Source: Micractinium sp. NFX-FRZ (lineage: Eukaryota > Chlorophyta > Trebouxiophyceae > Chlorellales > Chlorellaceae). Taken from it: a stretch of DNA of 64,000 nt. Position 1 is the stretch's first letter. Each line of letters opens with the position of its first letter. Both the position numbers and the translations under genes were made by a program. Shown in pieces: positions 44,025 through 55,703 of this stretch. The stretch covers positions 62,001 to 126,000 of the forward strand of contig JAPTJF010000048.1 of assembly GCA_029339195.1 (NCBI GenBank). Direction: 5' to 3'. The notes below the pieces were generated by a model that worked only from the letters and a program-made list of their open reading frames with translations, did no database searches and was not told the origin of the DNA.

Positions 44025-47000
44025 ATGGCGAACCGCACCGACAAGGAGGCGTATGCCATCCACGGCACGAACCCGCAGGTGCGCCAACCAGTGGAGCACG
44101 GCTGTACGCCGCAGAGGCAGGGAACAGCGGTGATGCCGGACCGTAGGGTCACGATAGAGCCACTGCGCTGGTGATGGGCGCCCTGGAGGCCCGCAGCGCC
44201 GCAGGGGCCACTTGCCGCCGCTGCCGCCGCCGCCGCCTGCCGCGCCCGCCTGCTGACCGCCTGCCCATTCGTCCCCGCTGCCCTGCCCCGCCCTTTGTTC
44301 CCGCCAGAACCTGGTGGAGTACATATCTCGCCAGAAGATCTATGACAGCGTGTACTGGAAGCAGGACTGCTTTGGGCTGAGCGCGGAGCGGCTGGTGGAG
44401 AAGGCGGTGGAGCTCAAGGAGGTGGGCGGGTGCTCCTGGGGAGTTTATAGGCTGCAGGAGGCTGCTTGTGAGCAGTGTCATCGGGAGGGTCGCCTGGGGG
44501 TGATTATTGCTGGGCACAGTGCAGTGGAACTCAAGTATTTGCTACACAAGTTGGTTGGTGGTGGGTGCAGGGTTGAGGCTGTGGGCGAGATGGGTGCACA
44601 CGCTGGTTCGTCTGTCTGGGCTGACTATGTGCGAGGTTGTTGTAATGACGCAGCTCCCGGCGGACCTGTTGCTGTGGCCTTTGCCTGCCATTGCGGCGCT
44701 GCCCTGACGCGCGTGTCCACCGCCCCGTCCCCTTGCCCCCTGGCCCCGCATCCATCCCAGGTGGGCGGCATGTTTGGCGAGCCGCAGAAGCCCTCCAACT
44801 TCCTGTGCCTCATCCTGAAGATGCTCCAGATCCAGCCCTCCAAGGACATCATCGTGGAGTTCATCAAAAACGACGACTTCAAATACCTGCGCCTGCTGGG
44901 TGGGTGGGTGGGGCAGGCTGGGCGGGGGCGCTGCAGACTTGCCTACGTGCTGGGTACAGACAGTGGGTGCAGGGCGCTGGGGGCCCGCCTGCGTCCTGCG
45001 AACATTGACAGAAAGTCTGTGGAAAGCAGGAAAGTCTCAACAGTGCGTGCTGCGTACAAAGTTATGGGAATAGGGCAGGGCGCACGGTGGTCACAGCACC
45101 TTCTGCCTGCATCAGCGTCACATCGCCACGGCCTGGACCAATGCGCTCACCCGGCGCCGCCACTCCCCGGCCTCCTGCTGCTGCTGCCGCAGGCGCCTTC
45201 TACATGCGCCTGGTGGGCCGCCCGCTGGATGTGTACCAATACCTGGAGCCGCTGTACAACGACTACCGGAAGGTGCGTGGACGCGGCCATTGGGCAGGCA
45301 CCATTGCTGCCCTGATTCGCAGCTTGTGTGGGGAACGGTTGTTGTGTGTGGGGTGCCTGGTCTGGTCTGTGGCTGAGGCTTCTAAGTGCGCACCCGCATC
45401 TGATGCCGTACATCGAGTGCTAGAAAGGGCATGTGGTGGGACGTCGATGCCACGCCGTGATGCTCTCTGGTTGCCCGCTGTGTCTCGTGTGAGGGCGTGT
45501 GCTGGTGGAATGCTGTGTCCGGACTGGCCACAGGAAGGTGCGCTGCAGGGTGTCAACATCAGCAGAGTCAGATGGGCTGCGCACCGCTTGCCAGGTGCCC
45601 GTGCTGCGCATGCCGCAAGGTTACGTGGCCCCGCTCCGCCCCCACAGCCCGTCTCATCGCTGCACCTGGTGCCGCTGCCGCCGCTGCTGCTGCTCCTGCT
45701 GCAGGTCAGGGTGCGCACCCTGCTGGGGGGGCAGGAGCTCTCCCACGTGGACGAGGTGAGGGGCGGCAGGCAGTGTGGGCGAGCAGGTCTTGGCAGGCAG
45801 GGCGGGTGGCCCCAGGCTCTGATAGCTCTGGAATGTGGCCCAATGTCACTTCACCCTGCACGCAGCCACACCGGCCCATTGTTCCTGCAAGCGCCGCCAG
45901 GGCCGTCCCGCCTGCTGCTGCCCCACTGCTCCGCTCCCCCCGGCCTTGCACACGTCACCCCCGGTTCATTGACGCAGCGCTGCACAAGGACAGCTGTGTC
46001 CCATCTTGCGTCCGCGCCTGCCCATCTCCTCCCTAACACCTCTGCCCCTCCCCCCTGCCCGCCTCCCCACAGCTGATCGACGCCATGCTGCACAAGGACC
46101 GGCTGTTCACCATCTCGCTGCCGCGCCTGCCCAGCCGGCTGATGCTGGAGAACACGGGGCAGCTGGAGCCGCGCATCTCGGTGCTGGATGAGGAGTTTGA
46201 TGAGGCGGCCCTGGAGGTGGGTGGTCAGGGTTTTGAGAGTTGGCAGTAGGTCGTTGTGGCTGGGCGGCTGCAGGGGCATCTTGGTGCTGGATGAGGAGGT
46301 TGATGAGGCGGCCGGCCCTGGGGGTGGGTGGCACCCGCCTAAGCCCGTGATTTTGAGTGCTGACAGTGAGTTGTTGTGGTTGGGCAGCCGCGCGTCTTGG
46401 TGCTGGAGGAGGGGTTGGTGAGGCGGCCCTGGAGGTGGGTGCACCTACCTGAGCCTGAAGTTGAGTTGAGAGGAAGGGCGGTGTGGATGGGGCAGCTGAG
46501 GGCTTGCTGTCTGTGGTGGGGAAGGAGTAGGACGAGGCGGCCCTGGAACTGAGGGGTGTGGGAGGGATTACGGCTGTTGCAGGTGGAGAGCACATGCTCA
46601 GCTCCCCAGCAATACCACGCCTGCTCGCTGCCCTGCCAGCGTATGTGCTGACCACTCTCTGCGCTTCTGCTGTACCCTTGCCGGCCTGCCTGCCCGCCTG
46701 CAGGAGGAGCAGCAGGAGCAGGCGGACGCGATAAAGCAGCAGCATGCGGCAGCGGCAGGGCGGGAGCAGCAGGAGGAGGGGGAGATGGAGGAGGAGGAGG
46801 AGGCCAGGGAGCGGCGGCGGGAGAAGGAGAAGTGGCAGGTGGGGTCTAGGGCTGGGGAGGGGGGCGGGCTGGTGGATGAGGGTGACATCAGAGCAGGCCT
46901 GAGCTTGCGCTGAGTTGCTGATTGCCAGCTCTCGCCATACTACTCTCCCCACTCCCCCCACCCCGCCTGCCCGCATCCCGCCCTCCTCACCCTGCCCCGC

Positions 47001-47810
47001 AGCTCACCAAGGACGAGAAGAGGCGGCATGAGCGGGAGGTGGGGCGCGCACGCAGCCGCAGCCGCAGCCGGGAGCGCCGGCGGTCGCGCAGCCGCAGCAG
47101 GGAGGGGCGGCACGACGAGCGCGACCGGCACGAGCGGCGGCGGGAGCGCAGCAGGAGCCGCAGCAGGGGGCGGGACGGCAGGCGGTACGACGAGCGCGAG
47201 CGGCACGATAGGCGGCGCGATGACAGGTCTGTGTGCGTGGGAAGGAGGGGTGGGATGGCAGGAGGTTGAGTGATGGTGTGGGGCAGCACAGCACCTCACA
47301 CACTGTCTGGCTTGGAGATACGTGGGGGCCTGAGGAGGGCGTGCTGCTGTAAGGTGCAACGCCACGGCTTCATCTGCAAAGAGGTATTGCCTGTTTCACC
47401 ACCCCAGCACCCGCCGCCACTGCAGGGACAGGCGGCGTGAGCGCAGCCGCAGCGGGGAGCGGCGGCGGCATGACGACCGGCGCGACAGGTGGGCCTGCCC
47501 GCCTGCCTGGGTGCCTGCCGTGGCTGCTCTACTTTCAGGGGCTAGTGCAGTGTTCTCTGACTGGCCTGACGCCTTGATTCTGCCACTGCAACTTAGCCCC
47601 AACGTGCTCATGACACCACTCCCTCCCTCTGCCACATCATCATGCAGGGATGACCGGCGAGAGCGGGACGTGCGCGGCAGCGACCGCCGGCGGGAGCGCA
47701 GCGTCAGCCCCGGCGAGCAAGGCGGCGGGAAGCGGGCGCGGGGGGAGGAGGGAGAGATTGCAGAGGCGAATGCGCTGCGGGCCAGCCTGGGGCTCAAGCC
47801 GCTCAAGTGA
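44025..47810 (+). CDS. PRP38: Pre-mRNA-splicing factor PRP38
   Basis: Ten exons (44025-44078, 44308-44421, 44761-44899, 45193-45272, 45705-45755, 46073-46216, 46704-46838, 47003-47226, 47426-47488, 47648-47810) join in phase to 388 residues. Residues 1-180 form the PRP38 domain: NLVEYISRQKIYDSVYWKQD, VGGMFGEPQKPSNFLCLIL, FKYLRLLGAFYMRLVG and LEPLYNDYRKVRVR. A Glu/Gln coiled segment and an RS-rich tail follow (RARSRSRSRERRRSRSRSRE), ending ALRASLGLKPLK. PRP38 is a U4/U6.U5 tri-snRNP component needed to activate the spliceosome in the nucleus. The RS tail is typical of plant and animal forms and absent from yeast. Intron 6 holds three degraded copies of the exon 6 end. A TGTAA signal follows at 48007. 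Confidence 0.95.
46272..46548 (+). repeat. Three tandem degraded copies of PRP38 exon 6 end plus donor
   Basis: Copies at about 46272-46322, 46390-46434 and 46510-46548 each resemble the exon end GTGCTGGATGAGGAG...GATGAGGCGGCCCTGGAG (46178-46216). The first two also keep the following GTGGGTG donor. Spacing is about 100-130 bases, and similarity falls with distance from the exon. Confidence 0.8.
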
Positions 47811-48324
47811 GCGCTGCGCACGCTTCGGGCAGGTCTGTACTTCCAACACAAATCAGGGGGGCCGCCTGGCATCTCATTTAGGGGCACAGGAGCATCCCCT
47901 GCTAAGGACATTTACTATGTTGACCGGCTTGCTTGATCCCACCCACATGCGTGCTCATGTGACGTCAGCATTTGCATGCCTGCCCAACCTGACCTGTTGT
48001 TGAGGCTGTAAGCAGCAGTTGCAAAGGTTGCACGGAAAGCGGGCAGAGCAGAACGGGACGATGCAAGAGCGCTGCATGACATCGCGAGCTGGAGGGCAAA
48101 GCAAAACCGAGAGAACAGGTGCAGGTTCAGTACAGGGTAGACAATTGGAAAGCAGGGCGTTGTGCAGGTGCTACAGCTGGGCAAGACTACAGACAGGACA
48201 GTTTAGGCACGGAGCGGAAGGGAGCAGGGAGTGTGTGCCCAAAGGGAGTGTGTGCGCAAAGGGCCCAGGATGGCAAGTACTGCATCGGGTTCGCAGTGAC
48301 CCCCCGGAAGGGCACCTGCTGCAT
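47811..48324. other. Convergent 3' untranslated regions of PRP38 and RAD17
   Basis: About 510 bases without a coding signal. A TGTAA poly(A)-type signal at 48007-48011 lies about 200 bases after the PRP38 stop. Confidence 0.5.
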
Positions 48325-51300
48325 TCACCAATCGTCCTCATCCTCAGATTCCTCGATGACATCTTCGGCTGGAAACAGCAGCTGCCCCCTGCTGCCGCCC
48401 AGCCCCGCCGCCGCGTCCTCTTGCTCCTGCTGCCAGCCGCTGCCGCCCCCCTGCTGCTGCTCAAACAGCTGGCCGTTCCAAAACCTCGTCCAGCGCGCCG
48501 GCTGCAGGCGCTGCAGCGCCGGCGGGTTGTTGCAGCAGGCAGCGATGGCCCGCGCATACGGTAGGAGCTCTGCAGCCAGCCGGCCGCCTGGCTCTAGGCT
48601 GCCTATGCCGCCCGCCACCGCCCACGTGGCGGCGGTGTGCCTGCTCAGCTCCCCTCGGTTGGCTGCCGTCCCTTTGCTCGTGAGGAACACCGCGGGTGCC
48701 TTGAGCGGCAGCCAGCGGCGAGGCGCGGGGTGGGCGTTGGAGAAGCAGATGCCGCGGGCGGCTGTTGAGGCTGCCAGCGCATCCAGCAGGGTGCTGCTGG
48801 CACTGTCCTCATCTCCCATCATCTGGTCGCCGGCTGCAGCAGACAGAAGGCAGGGAGGTTGCCAGGTTGGTTGGGCCACGCATGGTGCGCAAGTGGGCAG
48901 GGTCCGCAGCCAGACAGGCAGTTGAGCAGTAGGCAGATGCAGCAGCATTCGCTATCAGCAGCATATTAAACAGCACCAGCAGCAATGCAGCAGCGAGATG
49001 AAAGCAGCCATGCCGGCAGCGCCAGGCGGCGTCATTGGCACTCACTCCCCCAGCGCCGCCCGGATGCCAGGCAGTCGGCCGCGCTCAGCTGGTCCAGGCA
49101 GCCAGCCACATCCTCTATTGCGCTCTCATCTATGAAGTTGAGCATGTTCTCATGCAGGAAGGCGGCTACCGAGCCTGCACAGAGAGGGGCGAGAGGGATT
49201 GGGGGATGAGGGAGGCGTGGGGTGATAGCTGCACCAGCCTGGAGCCCCCACGCTGCAGCATCCTGTGCCACGTTTGCTAAGAGCAAAGAGCAGGGCTCAC
49301 AGGGATGCTCAGGCAGAGCAGACGAGGTCACGGCTGCGGTCACCTGCCCTCCCAGTGCTGCAGATAGGCAGCCAGGCAGGCACATGAAGCAGGGCCCAGC
49401 AGGCAGGCACGCCCAACGTGCCCCGAACGTCAAGCCGCCCCGCTCACCGGCCTCCAGCCCGGCTGCCGCCAGCACAGCCTCTGGGTCAAAATCCATGGGC
49501 CGCCGCTGAGCCCAGGCCGCCAGCGGGAGCGGCTGCTCCGGAACTGCTGCCGCTGCCAGCGCCGCATGCCAGGACTCCGCTGCGGCACCGGGCCGCTGCG
49601 TCTGCTGTGTCTGCGTCAGCGGCGGCATGCTGCTGCTGACGGGCTGCTGGCTGGCGCTGGCGGCGGCAGCTGCTTTGACGGCCGCAGCAGCGGCGGCCCC
49701 CTCCAGCCGCTTGTTGTACAAAAGCTTGCCCAGGGCATGGAAGAGGGTGAGGGTGCTGTCTCTGAGGGCAAAGCCCACCGTGGACTCGCCGCTGCCGCCC
49801 TTTTTGCCAGCCCCTGCCACCGTTCCCCTTGCACCGCTGCTGCTGCTGCCGCCGCCGGCCGCGCCCGCCGTCTTGCGCTTGGTGCCGCGCCCCCGGCCCC
49901 GCGCCGCGGGCGCTGGCGCCGGTGCAGCTGCAATGCCGGTGCACACAAACTGTAGGGTGCTGATCGCGTTGTGCAGGTCTCCATTGCTCTGCTCAGCAAT
50001 GGCCTGCACATCCGCCTCTGGCAGCGCCCGCCGCTCCGTTTCCAGGATGGCTTTAAGGGCTTTGGCGATCATGAGCGGGGTGAAGGGGTTGAAGGAGATG
50101 GTGGTGGCACGATGCGCCTCAAGCACTGCAATGAGCTCCTGCAGGCAGTACAAAGCAAGGGAGGCAGTACAGCCTGGGGTTGCGCGGGCAGGCACGGGGT
50201 GATGCCGGGGTAGGGGAAGTAGGCGAGGAGCGGGAGGAGCATATGACGGTGCAGGCATGTGCTGCAGTGCACCGGTGCTGGCGAGTAATGCTGCTGATCC
50301 TGCGCAGCTGACAGCAACGCCTCACCCCTCCTCCCTCCGCCCTGCACTTCCACCGACCCTGCCACTCAACACGTCTCTCCGTGCCCCTGCACCACGCCCA
50401 CCTTGTGTAGCCCCTGATACGTCCCCGCCGCCGCGCTCAGCCCCTTCTCCTGCTGCGCCTTGCCCGACGTCTCTGTTGCCACCACCACCACTGGGAAGCG
50501 AGCCCCGCCTGCTAGGTCCCCCAGAGCCTCCGCTATCTGCCGCCGCTGCTCTGGGCCAGCAGCGTGCGGCAGGTCGTCTACTACCACTAGCGTGGGCAGC
50601 AGGGACGGCGGCAGCCGCCGCGCCGACCGCCCCGCCACCGCCGCCGCCTGCGTTGTCTGCATGGCTGCCGCAAGCGGCTGCTGCTGCGACTGCTGCTGCT
50701 GCTGCTGCTGCTGCGTAGAGGCTTCCGCGGCGCTGGAGGTGCCGCCGCCTCCGCTGCTATGGCCGCCGCCGCCGTCACCCCCGCCGCTGCTCCTGCTGTT
50801 GTGCAGCGACAGGTGCGGCATTTTGGAGCGCACCACAAAGTCGCTGAACTCGTCCAGCTTGGACCTGAAACAAAAAGTTAAATTATCAGTTCGGATGTTT
50901 GCACGTAAACCATAAAAACAAACCTACAGGCGCTGCACGTATTTGAGCATGGACAGGTGACAGGCAATCCACCCCTCGCCGCGTCGTGCTTGGGTTGCAC
51001 ACATGATTGCATGCTAGTTCCCAGCCCCTACTGTACTCCCAGCCTCACCTGCGCTCGATGCCGGCGTACTCGGCTTCCTCCCAAGGCACTGCGCTGGGCG
51101 GCCGCCACTCGTTGATGTCGAACCCCACCGCAGCTGCCAGGGCGGTGAGCACCGAGGACTTGCCACACCCGGGAGGGCCTGCACAGAGGAGCACCCAGGA
51201 GGTAGGCAGAAACACTTTGGAGAGGGCAGGGCGGCGCAGGGCGGGGAAGCAGCACCCAATGGTACCAGATGGTCTTATGTCAAATGCAAGCACGGCATTC

Positions 51301-52054
51301 ACGCCACCCAGCAAGCTTCCATTCCGAGATTGCGGGGCCAGGAGGGGTGCGCCCCAGCAGGCACCAGGAGGCGGGCTTTGGAGCTGGTCAATGCCAGATG
51401 CTATGCATGCTGCGCTCAGCCCCTCATCATGGCAACCGCCCAACCCCCACACGCACCTGTCAACACCAGCAGGCGCGGCACGCCCGGCTGGCCCAGCCTG
51501 CGCTGCTGCTCCTCCAGCCACTCCCTCACTTCCTGCACCTTCTTCTTGTGCACCACCAGATCTGCCTCGCTGGCAGGGGCGTGACGCTCCACCCAGAGCT
51601 CCCCTCGCCCCGCTGCCGCTGCCATTGTTGCCGCAGCTGCCGCCGTTGCTGCTGTCGCTGCTGTTGCTGCCGACATCCGTGGTGCTGCTGTGCCTGGCTG
51701 GCTGCTGCTGCCGCCAGACCCAGCAGCAGCAGTGTCCTGGGAGTGCACGGCCCGGCTGCCACGCCGGGGGTAGGACTTGGTGGCAGCAGCTCCAGCCCCG
51801 GTTGCAGCAGCGGTGCCGGAGATGGCGCCGTTGGCGGCTGCTGCTGCTCGCGACCCAGCCAGCAGCACTGCCAGGGCGTTGCTGGCGGACCCGCCGGTGT
51901 CGCCCGCAGCAGTCGACTGGCTGAGCTGCAAGCCAGCCCGGCGGGACGCGCGCGGCGCCGGCTCCGCTGCCCGCTGCTGCTGCTGTCGCCGCTCATCCTC
52001 ATCGCTGCTCATCTCCTCATCAGCCACAGGTGCGCGCCACCGCCGCTTGCTCAT
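48325..52054 (-). CDS. RAD17: RAD17-like DNA damage checkpoint clamp loader
   Basis: Six exons (52054-51457, 51178-51049, 50864-50402, 50138-49448, 49174-49046, 48833-48325) join in phase to 839 residues. After a low-complexity, partly acidic N-terminus comes LWVERHAPASEADLVVHKKK, the RAD17/RFC entry motif. It is followed by the Walker A loop GPPGCGKSS (about residue 200), and, after a long Gln/Ser/Gly insert, LVVVDDLPH in the Walker B position. FNPFTPLMIAKALKAILETE and SNGDLHNAISTLQF match the RFC-like AAA+ fold; FALRDSTLTLFHALGKLLYNKR matches RAD17. The C-terminus is acidic (EESEDEDDW), as in animal RAD17. With RFC2-5 it loads the 9-1-1 clamp at damaged DNA to start checkpoint signalling. 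The insert between Walker A and B and the Ala-rich inserts make it longer than the human protein. Confidence 0.88.
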
Positions 52055-52137
52055 GCCGCCGCTGCACCCGCTGCCCGTCCTGCCACTGCGTCAACCCTGC
52101 AGTGCTGCTGCGTGCTAAGCACGCGCCCGGTGCAACG

Positions 52138-52828
52138 CTACCCGCTGCGCTTGGTGGGTGCTGCGCCGTGCGTGGGGCTGGCTGTACCTGGCGCTGCCTT
52201 GTCCTCCTCAGCCTCTCCCAGCAGGTGTTCCCTGATGGCCTGCGCCAGCCTGCGTGCAGGGCGCTGCTGGGGCACCCCCTCCAGCCGTGCAGCCTCGGCG
52301 CCACCCTTGAGCAGCACAAAGGTGGGCAGGGTCTTGATGTCAAGCAGCTCTCCAAGCTCCTACAGCAACAACCAGCACCCACAAGCGAATGTGCTCATGA
52401 TGACATGCTTGACTTGGCAAAAGAGGATGCACTGCCAGCCAAGGAACGGCTTGCTGGGTGCTGGAGCGGCAGACTGCCGGCCTCAGCCGCTAGCAGCACC
52501 CACCTGCGACGTGCCCCCTGCACCAACGCACCTCGCACTCGTCTAGGTCAACAGCGTAGAAGCTCACTTCCGCATAGTCTGTGGGGAACCCAGCCACCTT
52601 CTCGGCCACCTGGCGACAGCGAAAGCACCTGCTAGGGCGGCAGGTGGCGGCAGGTGGGCGAGCGGCGGCAGCAGTGGCGGCGCCTGCAGACAAGGTCGGA
52701 CGCCAGCCTCAGGCAGTCAATGGCGCGCCTACTCACCACGGGGCGGTGACGTAGACACAGACCAATGGCGCAGATTCAGTAAAACTAAAGAACTGGGCGG
52801 CGCTCGTGACGGGTGCCCAGCCTAGCAT
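52138..52828 (-). CDS. Thioredoxin-like protein with a WCFRC active site
   Basis: Three exons (52828-52737, 52628-52532, 52359-52138) join in phase to 136 residues. The start MLGWAPVTSAAQFFSF leads to PLVCVYVTAPWCFRCRQVAE. The thioredoxin active-site pair C-x2-C is split by an intron right after the Trp. The sequences FYAVDLDECEELGELLDIKTLPTFVLLKGG and the cis-Pro in TLPT complete the fold. The usual pair sequence is CGPC; here it is CFRC, with Arg and Phe between the cysteines, so its redox potential and partners may differ. No targeting peptide is evident, so it is probably cytosolic or nuclear. The stop lies only 83 bases before the RAD17 start on the same strand. Confidence 0.85.
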
Positions 52829-53119
52829 ACGCCTGCTCGCTCTGCTGCACTCAGCCCAACCGGATCGCTTCCTTCATCTCCAGAGCGCAAGTAGGGATTG
52901 AATGGGGTGCCCGACCGACCGAGCTGCGCATGTCGTGACAAGCACAGCGCGGGCTGGAATGCTCCTGGGAGTCTCGGAGGCTTGCAGCAGCATGTGGATC
53001 TCTTCCGACAGAGTAGGGGCACGGGACCAGCAGCTCGAAGCCCTTCTGAGTCCAGCCTCGTCCTGATCGCCAGACCAGCGCCCTCCCAACCCCCTGACCA
53101 GCCCAGCCACCCTTCCGCC
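52829..53119. promoter_or_regulatory. Divergent promoter of the thioredoxin and NECAP genes
   Basis: Fewer than 300 bases separate two head-to-head start codons, so both promoters lie here. No specific element is recognised. Confidence 0.5.
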
Positions 53120-55703
53120 ATGTCGCTGGAGCAGGTGGGAGCATATCTGGGCGCCGGCGTGCTCGCCGGTGCCCGCTGCCAGCAGCGTGCCAACCGACGG
53201 CGGCGCAGCCGCCGTACCCCGTCCGACGGGCTTCCGCCGCCCTCTCGCCCACACTCTCCCACGCTGCTTGCCTTGACCCTGCACAGGTTCTGTTTTTGCA
53301 CAAGGAGCTCGATGTGTTCCGTATCCCGCCACGTGCTGGGGCGGGCGGCTGGCGCAGTGGGGAGTGGCGCATGGCAGACAAAATCTTCAGCGGGCGCTGC
53401 CGGGTGGTGGCGCTAGGTGATGCGCTGGAGGTGCGGCTGGAGGATGGCATCAGGTGGGTGTGGCAGATGGCAGGGGAGGGTACTTCAGGGAGGGAGGTGC
53501 ACTGGGGGGGAGGGCAGGGTAGGTTCTGCAGGGTGCAGCAGAGGTGCGGCAGAGCCTGCCCTCAGCATGTGGGTGTGTGCTGGGTGGCAGGCAAGAAAGT
53601 TGAGTAGGGGAAATGCATGCGTAGGCAGGGCGGGACGGCCCCGAGGTGTGCCGGTCAGGAGGCGGGCAGCGCGGCGCAGCGTCTACCTCATCAGCTGCTG
53701 TGTGGGCGGCGCGGATGCGGGAGGGAGGGCTGTGCAAACAGGGTGTGGTGTGCAGCGCTCCATGGCACGGACGATGGGCGCCGGTATAGACGTTGGCAGC
53801 GAAGTTGACAGGAACCCAGGAGGCTCGTAGACTGCATGCCTATTGGTTGCTCCTCACGACTGCTCCTGTGCCATGCCCCTGTGCTGCGGCCCTGCTGCAG
53901 TGGCGAGCTGTTTGGCGTGGCGCCGGTGCCGCCCGGCCAGGCGCACATCGCTGTGGAGCAGGCATCCGACTCTTCCCGCAAGTAAGGATGGGATGAGGCT
54001 TGTTGGCAAGGTTTTGGTCTGGCTGGGTGGCCTCTCCAGGCTGCCTTGGAAGCGGGAGAAACGTGCTGGGCGGTGGGCAGCCAAGGCTGATGTGTTGGTG
54101 AACTGGGTGCATGGGAAGACGTGCCTGCCAGCTGCCATTGAGAGCCTGTTGTCGCTGCCACCTGGTGGTACAACCACCATACGCCGCCCGACTCCCTGTT
54201 TTCATGCTGCCCTCAAACCCGCCTGCCTACCCGACTCCCCCAGCTCAGTCCTGCTCAGAAGCTGGAAGCTGTTCCCACGTCTTGCCTTCCTCACTCCCAC
54301 CCACCTCTGCACCCCCTCCCACCCACCTCGTGTCTTCCCCACCCCCACCTCTGCATCCTTCTCCCGCACTGCCGTGGTCTTCATTTCGTTACCACCCCTG
54401 CACCCCCTTCCCCCCAACCCTCCCACCCCAACCAGCTTTGTGCTGCGCCTGGAAGATGCGGCCAGCAAGCGGCACGCCTTTGTGGGCGTCTCCTTCTCGG
54501 AGCGCTCCACCGCCTTTGACTTCAACGTGGCAATCTCGGACCACGAGCGCCAGCGGCAGCGCGCCGAGGAGATGGGCAAAATCGCGGCGGCGGCGGACCC
54601 GCTGGCGGCGGCAGAGGTGAGCGGGCGCACAGGCGCTGCTGAAAGCGTGCACACTTGCGCAAGCATGTGGGCTGTGCTGTCTCACCGGCTTTGGTAGTGC
54701 AGCTGCCTTTGCCGTGTCGGTCTGCGTGCCTGCCCGCGAGCGCCTGTTCGTGCATGCATGAGACCCACCTGCTGTCGCTGCTGCCACACCACGATGTGCA
54801 GGCGAGTGCAGTGATGCCTGAGGCTGCGGCGCTGTACCGCCACGCTGGCGACCTCAGCCTGAAGGAGGGGGAGACAATCAAGTGAGGCGGGGGTGAGAGG
54901 AGACGTTTTCTGGGGCAGGGGATGTGCTGGCTGCGCTTGCATTGCGAATTCTGCGCCGCCTCATTCCGAGGGGGGGACGTCGTGTGCAAGTGTAGTGGGA
55001 GAGGGTGCAGGGAAAGAAGGGGGGGCCGGGGGCACACAAGCATGAGACAGAAGGCAGATGCACGTGTGCAGGGTCTGCGCTGACTGTGCATGGAAACGGG
55101 GTGCTGCGTGGATTTCGCCACACAACAGTACCGAAGAGTGGTGAACCTTTGACCCTGAGTCCAACCGCTGACTGTGCATGCCGCGTGGCTGTGAGGCGTG
55201 CAGCCAGCTGTTGCTGGGGCTGAGGGCGCATGCACCCTGCCTCCCTGCCAGTTGCATTCAGCATGCATTCAGCATGCCTGCCACGGCTTTCGGCCACCCC
55301 TGCTGTGCCCCCATTATGCTGCAGGATCACGATGCGGAAGAAGGACGCAGATGGGGACAGCTTCCTGTCCCGCCTGGGCCAATCAGCAGCAGGCGGCGCG
55401 GCGGCAGCAAGCAGCAGCGGGCAGGGCCCTGCACGGCTGGCGCCGCTTGCGCCGCCACCGGGCCAGCCAGCGGTTGGCGGGTTTGGTATCCTGGCACCGC
55501 CACCCAGCAGCGCTGCTGCTGCGCCAACTCCAGCCCCATCACAGCAGCAGCAGCAGCAGCAGCAGCGATCGGCAGCCGTTGATCTGTTGGGCTTGGATTT
55601 CGGGGTGCCAACCGCAGCTGTGCCAGCAGCAGTACCAGCGCCCGCACCAGCGGCCTCCAGCGCTGCACCTGCAGCAGAAGACGGCTGGGCCACCTTTGAA
55701 TGA
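53120..55703 (+). CDS. NECAP-type clathrin-coat accessory protein
   Basis: Six exons (53120-53134, 53287-53453, 53901-53981, 54436-54616, 54802-54881, 55325-55703) join in phase to 300 residues. The first exon codes for five residues only (MSLEQ). Residues 6-165 form the NECAP PH-like (PHear) domain: ELDVFRIPPRAGAGGWRSGEW, SGELFGVAPVPPG, VEQASDSSRNFVLRLED and STAFDFNVAISDHERQRQ, then KEGETIKITM. The tail is Pro/Ala/Gln-rich with DLLGLDFG and ends GWATFE, a WxxF-type motif that binds the ear of the AP adaptor complexes. NECAPs act at clathrin-coated pits with AP-2 in endocytosis. The end of the protein is complete. Length and motifs agree with plant NECAP-like proteins. Confidence 0.93.

Noticed and set aside
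46107..46976. A 289-residue open frame on the minus strand rich in Pro and repeats
   Set aside because: It is antisense to PRP38 and its repeats are simply the tandem exon-end copies read backwards.
52054..52230. Fusion of thioredoxin and RAD17 into one protein
   Set aside because: No splice choice I tried joins the two frames without a stop; the thioredoxin has its own TAG and RAD17 its own ATG.
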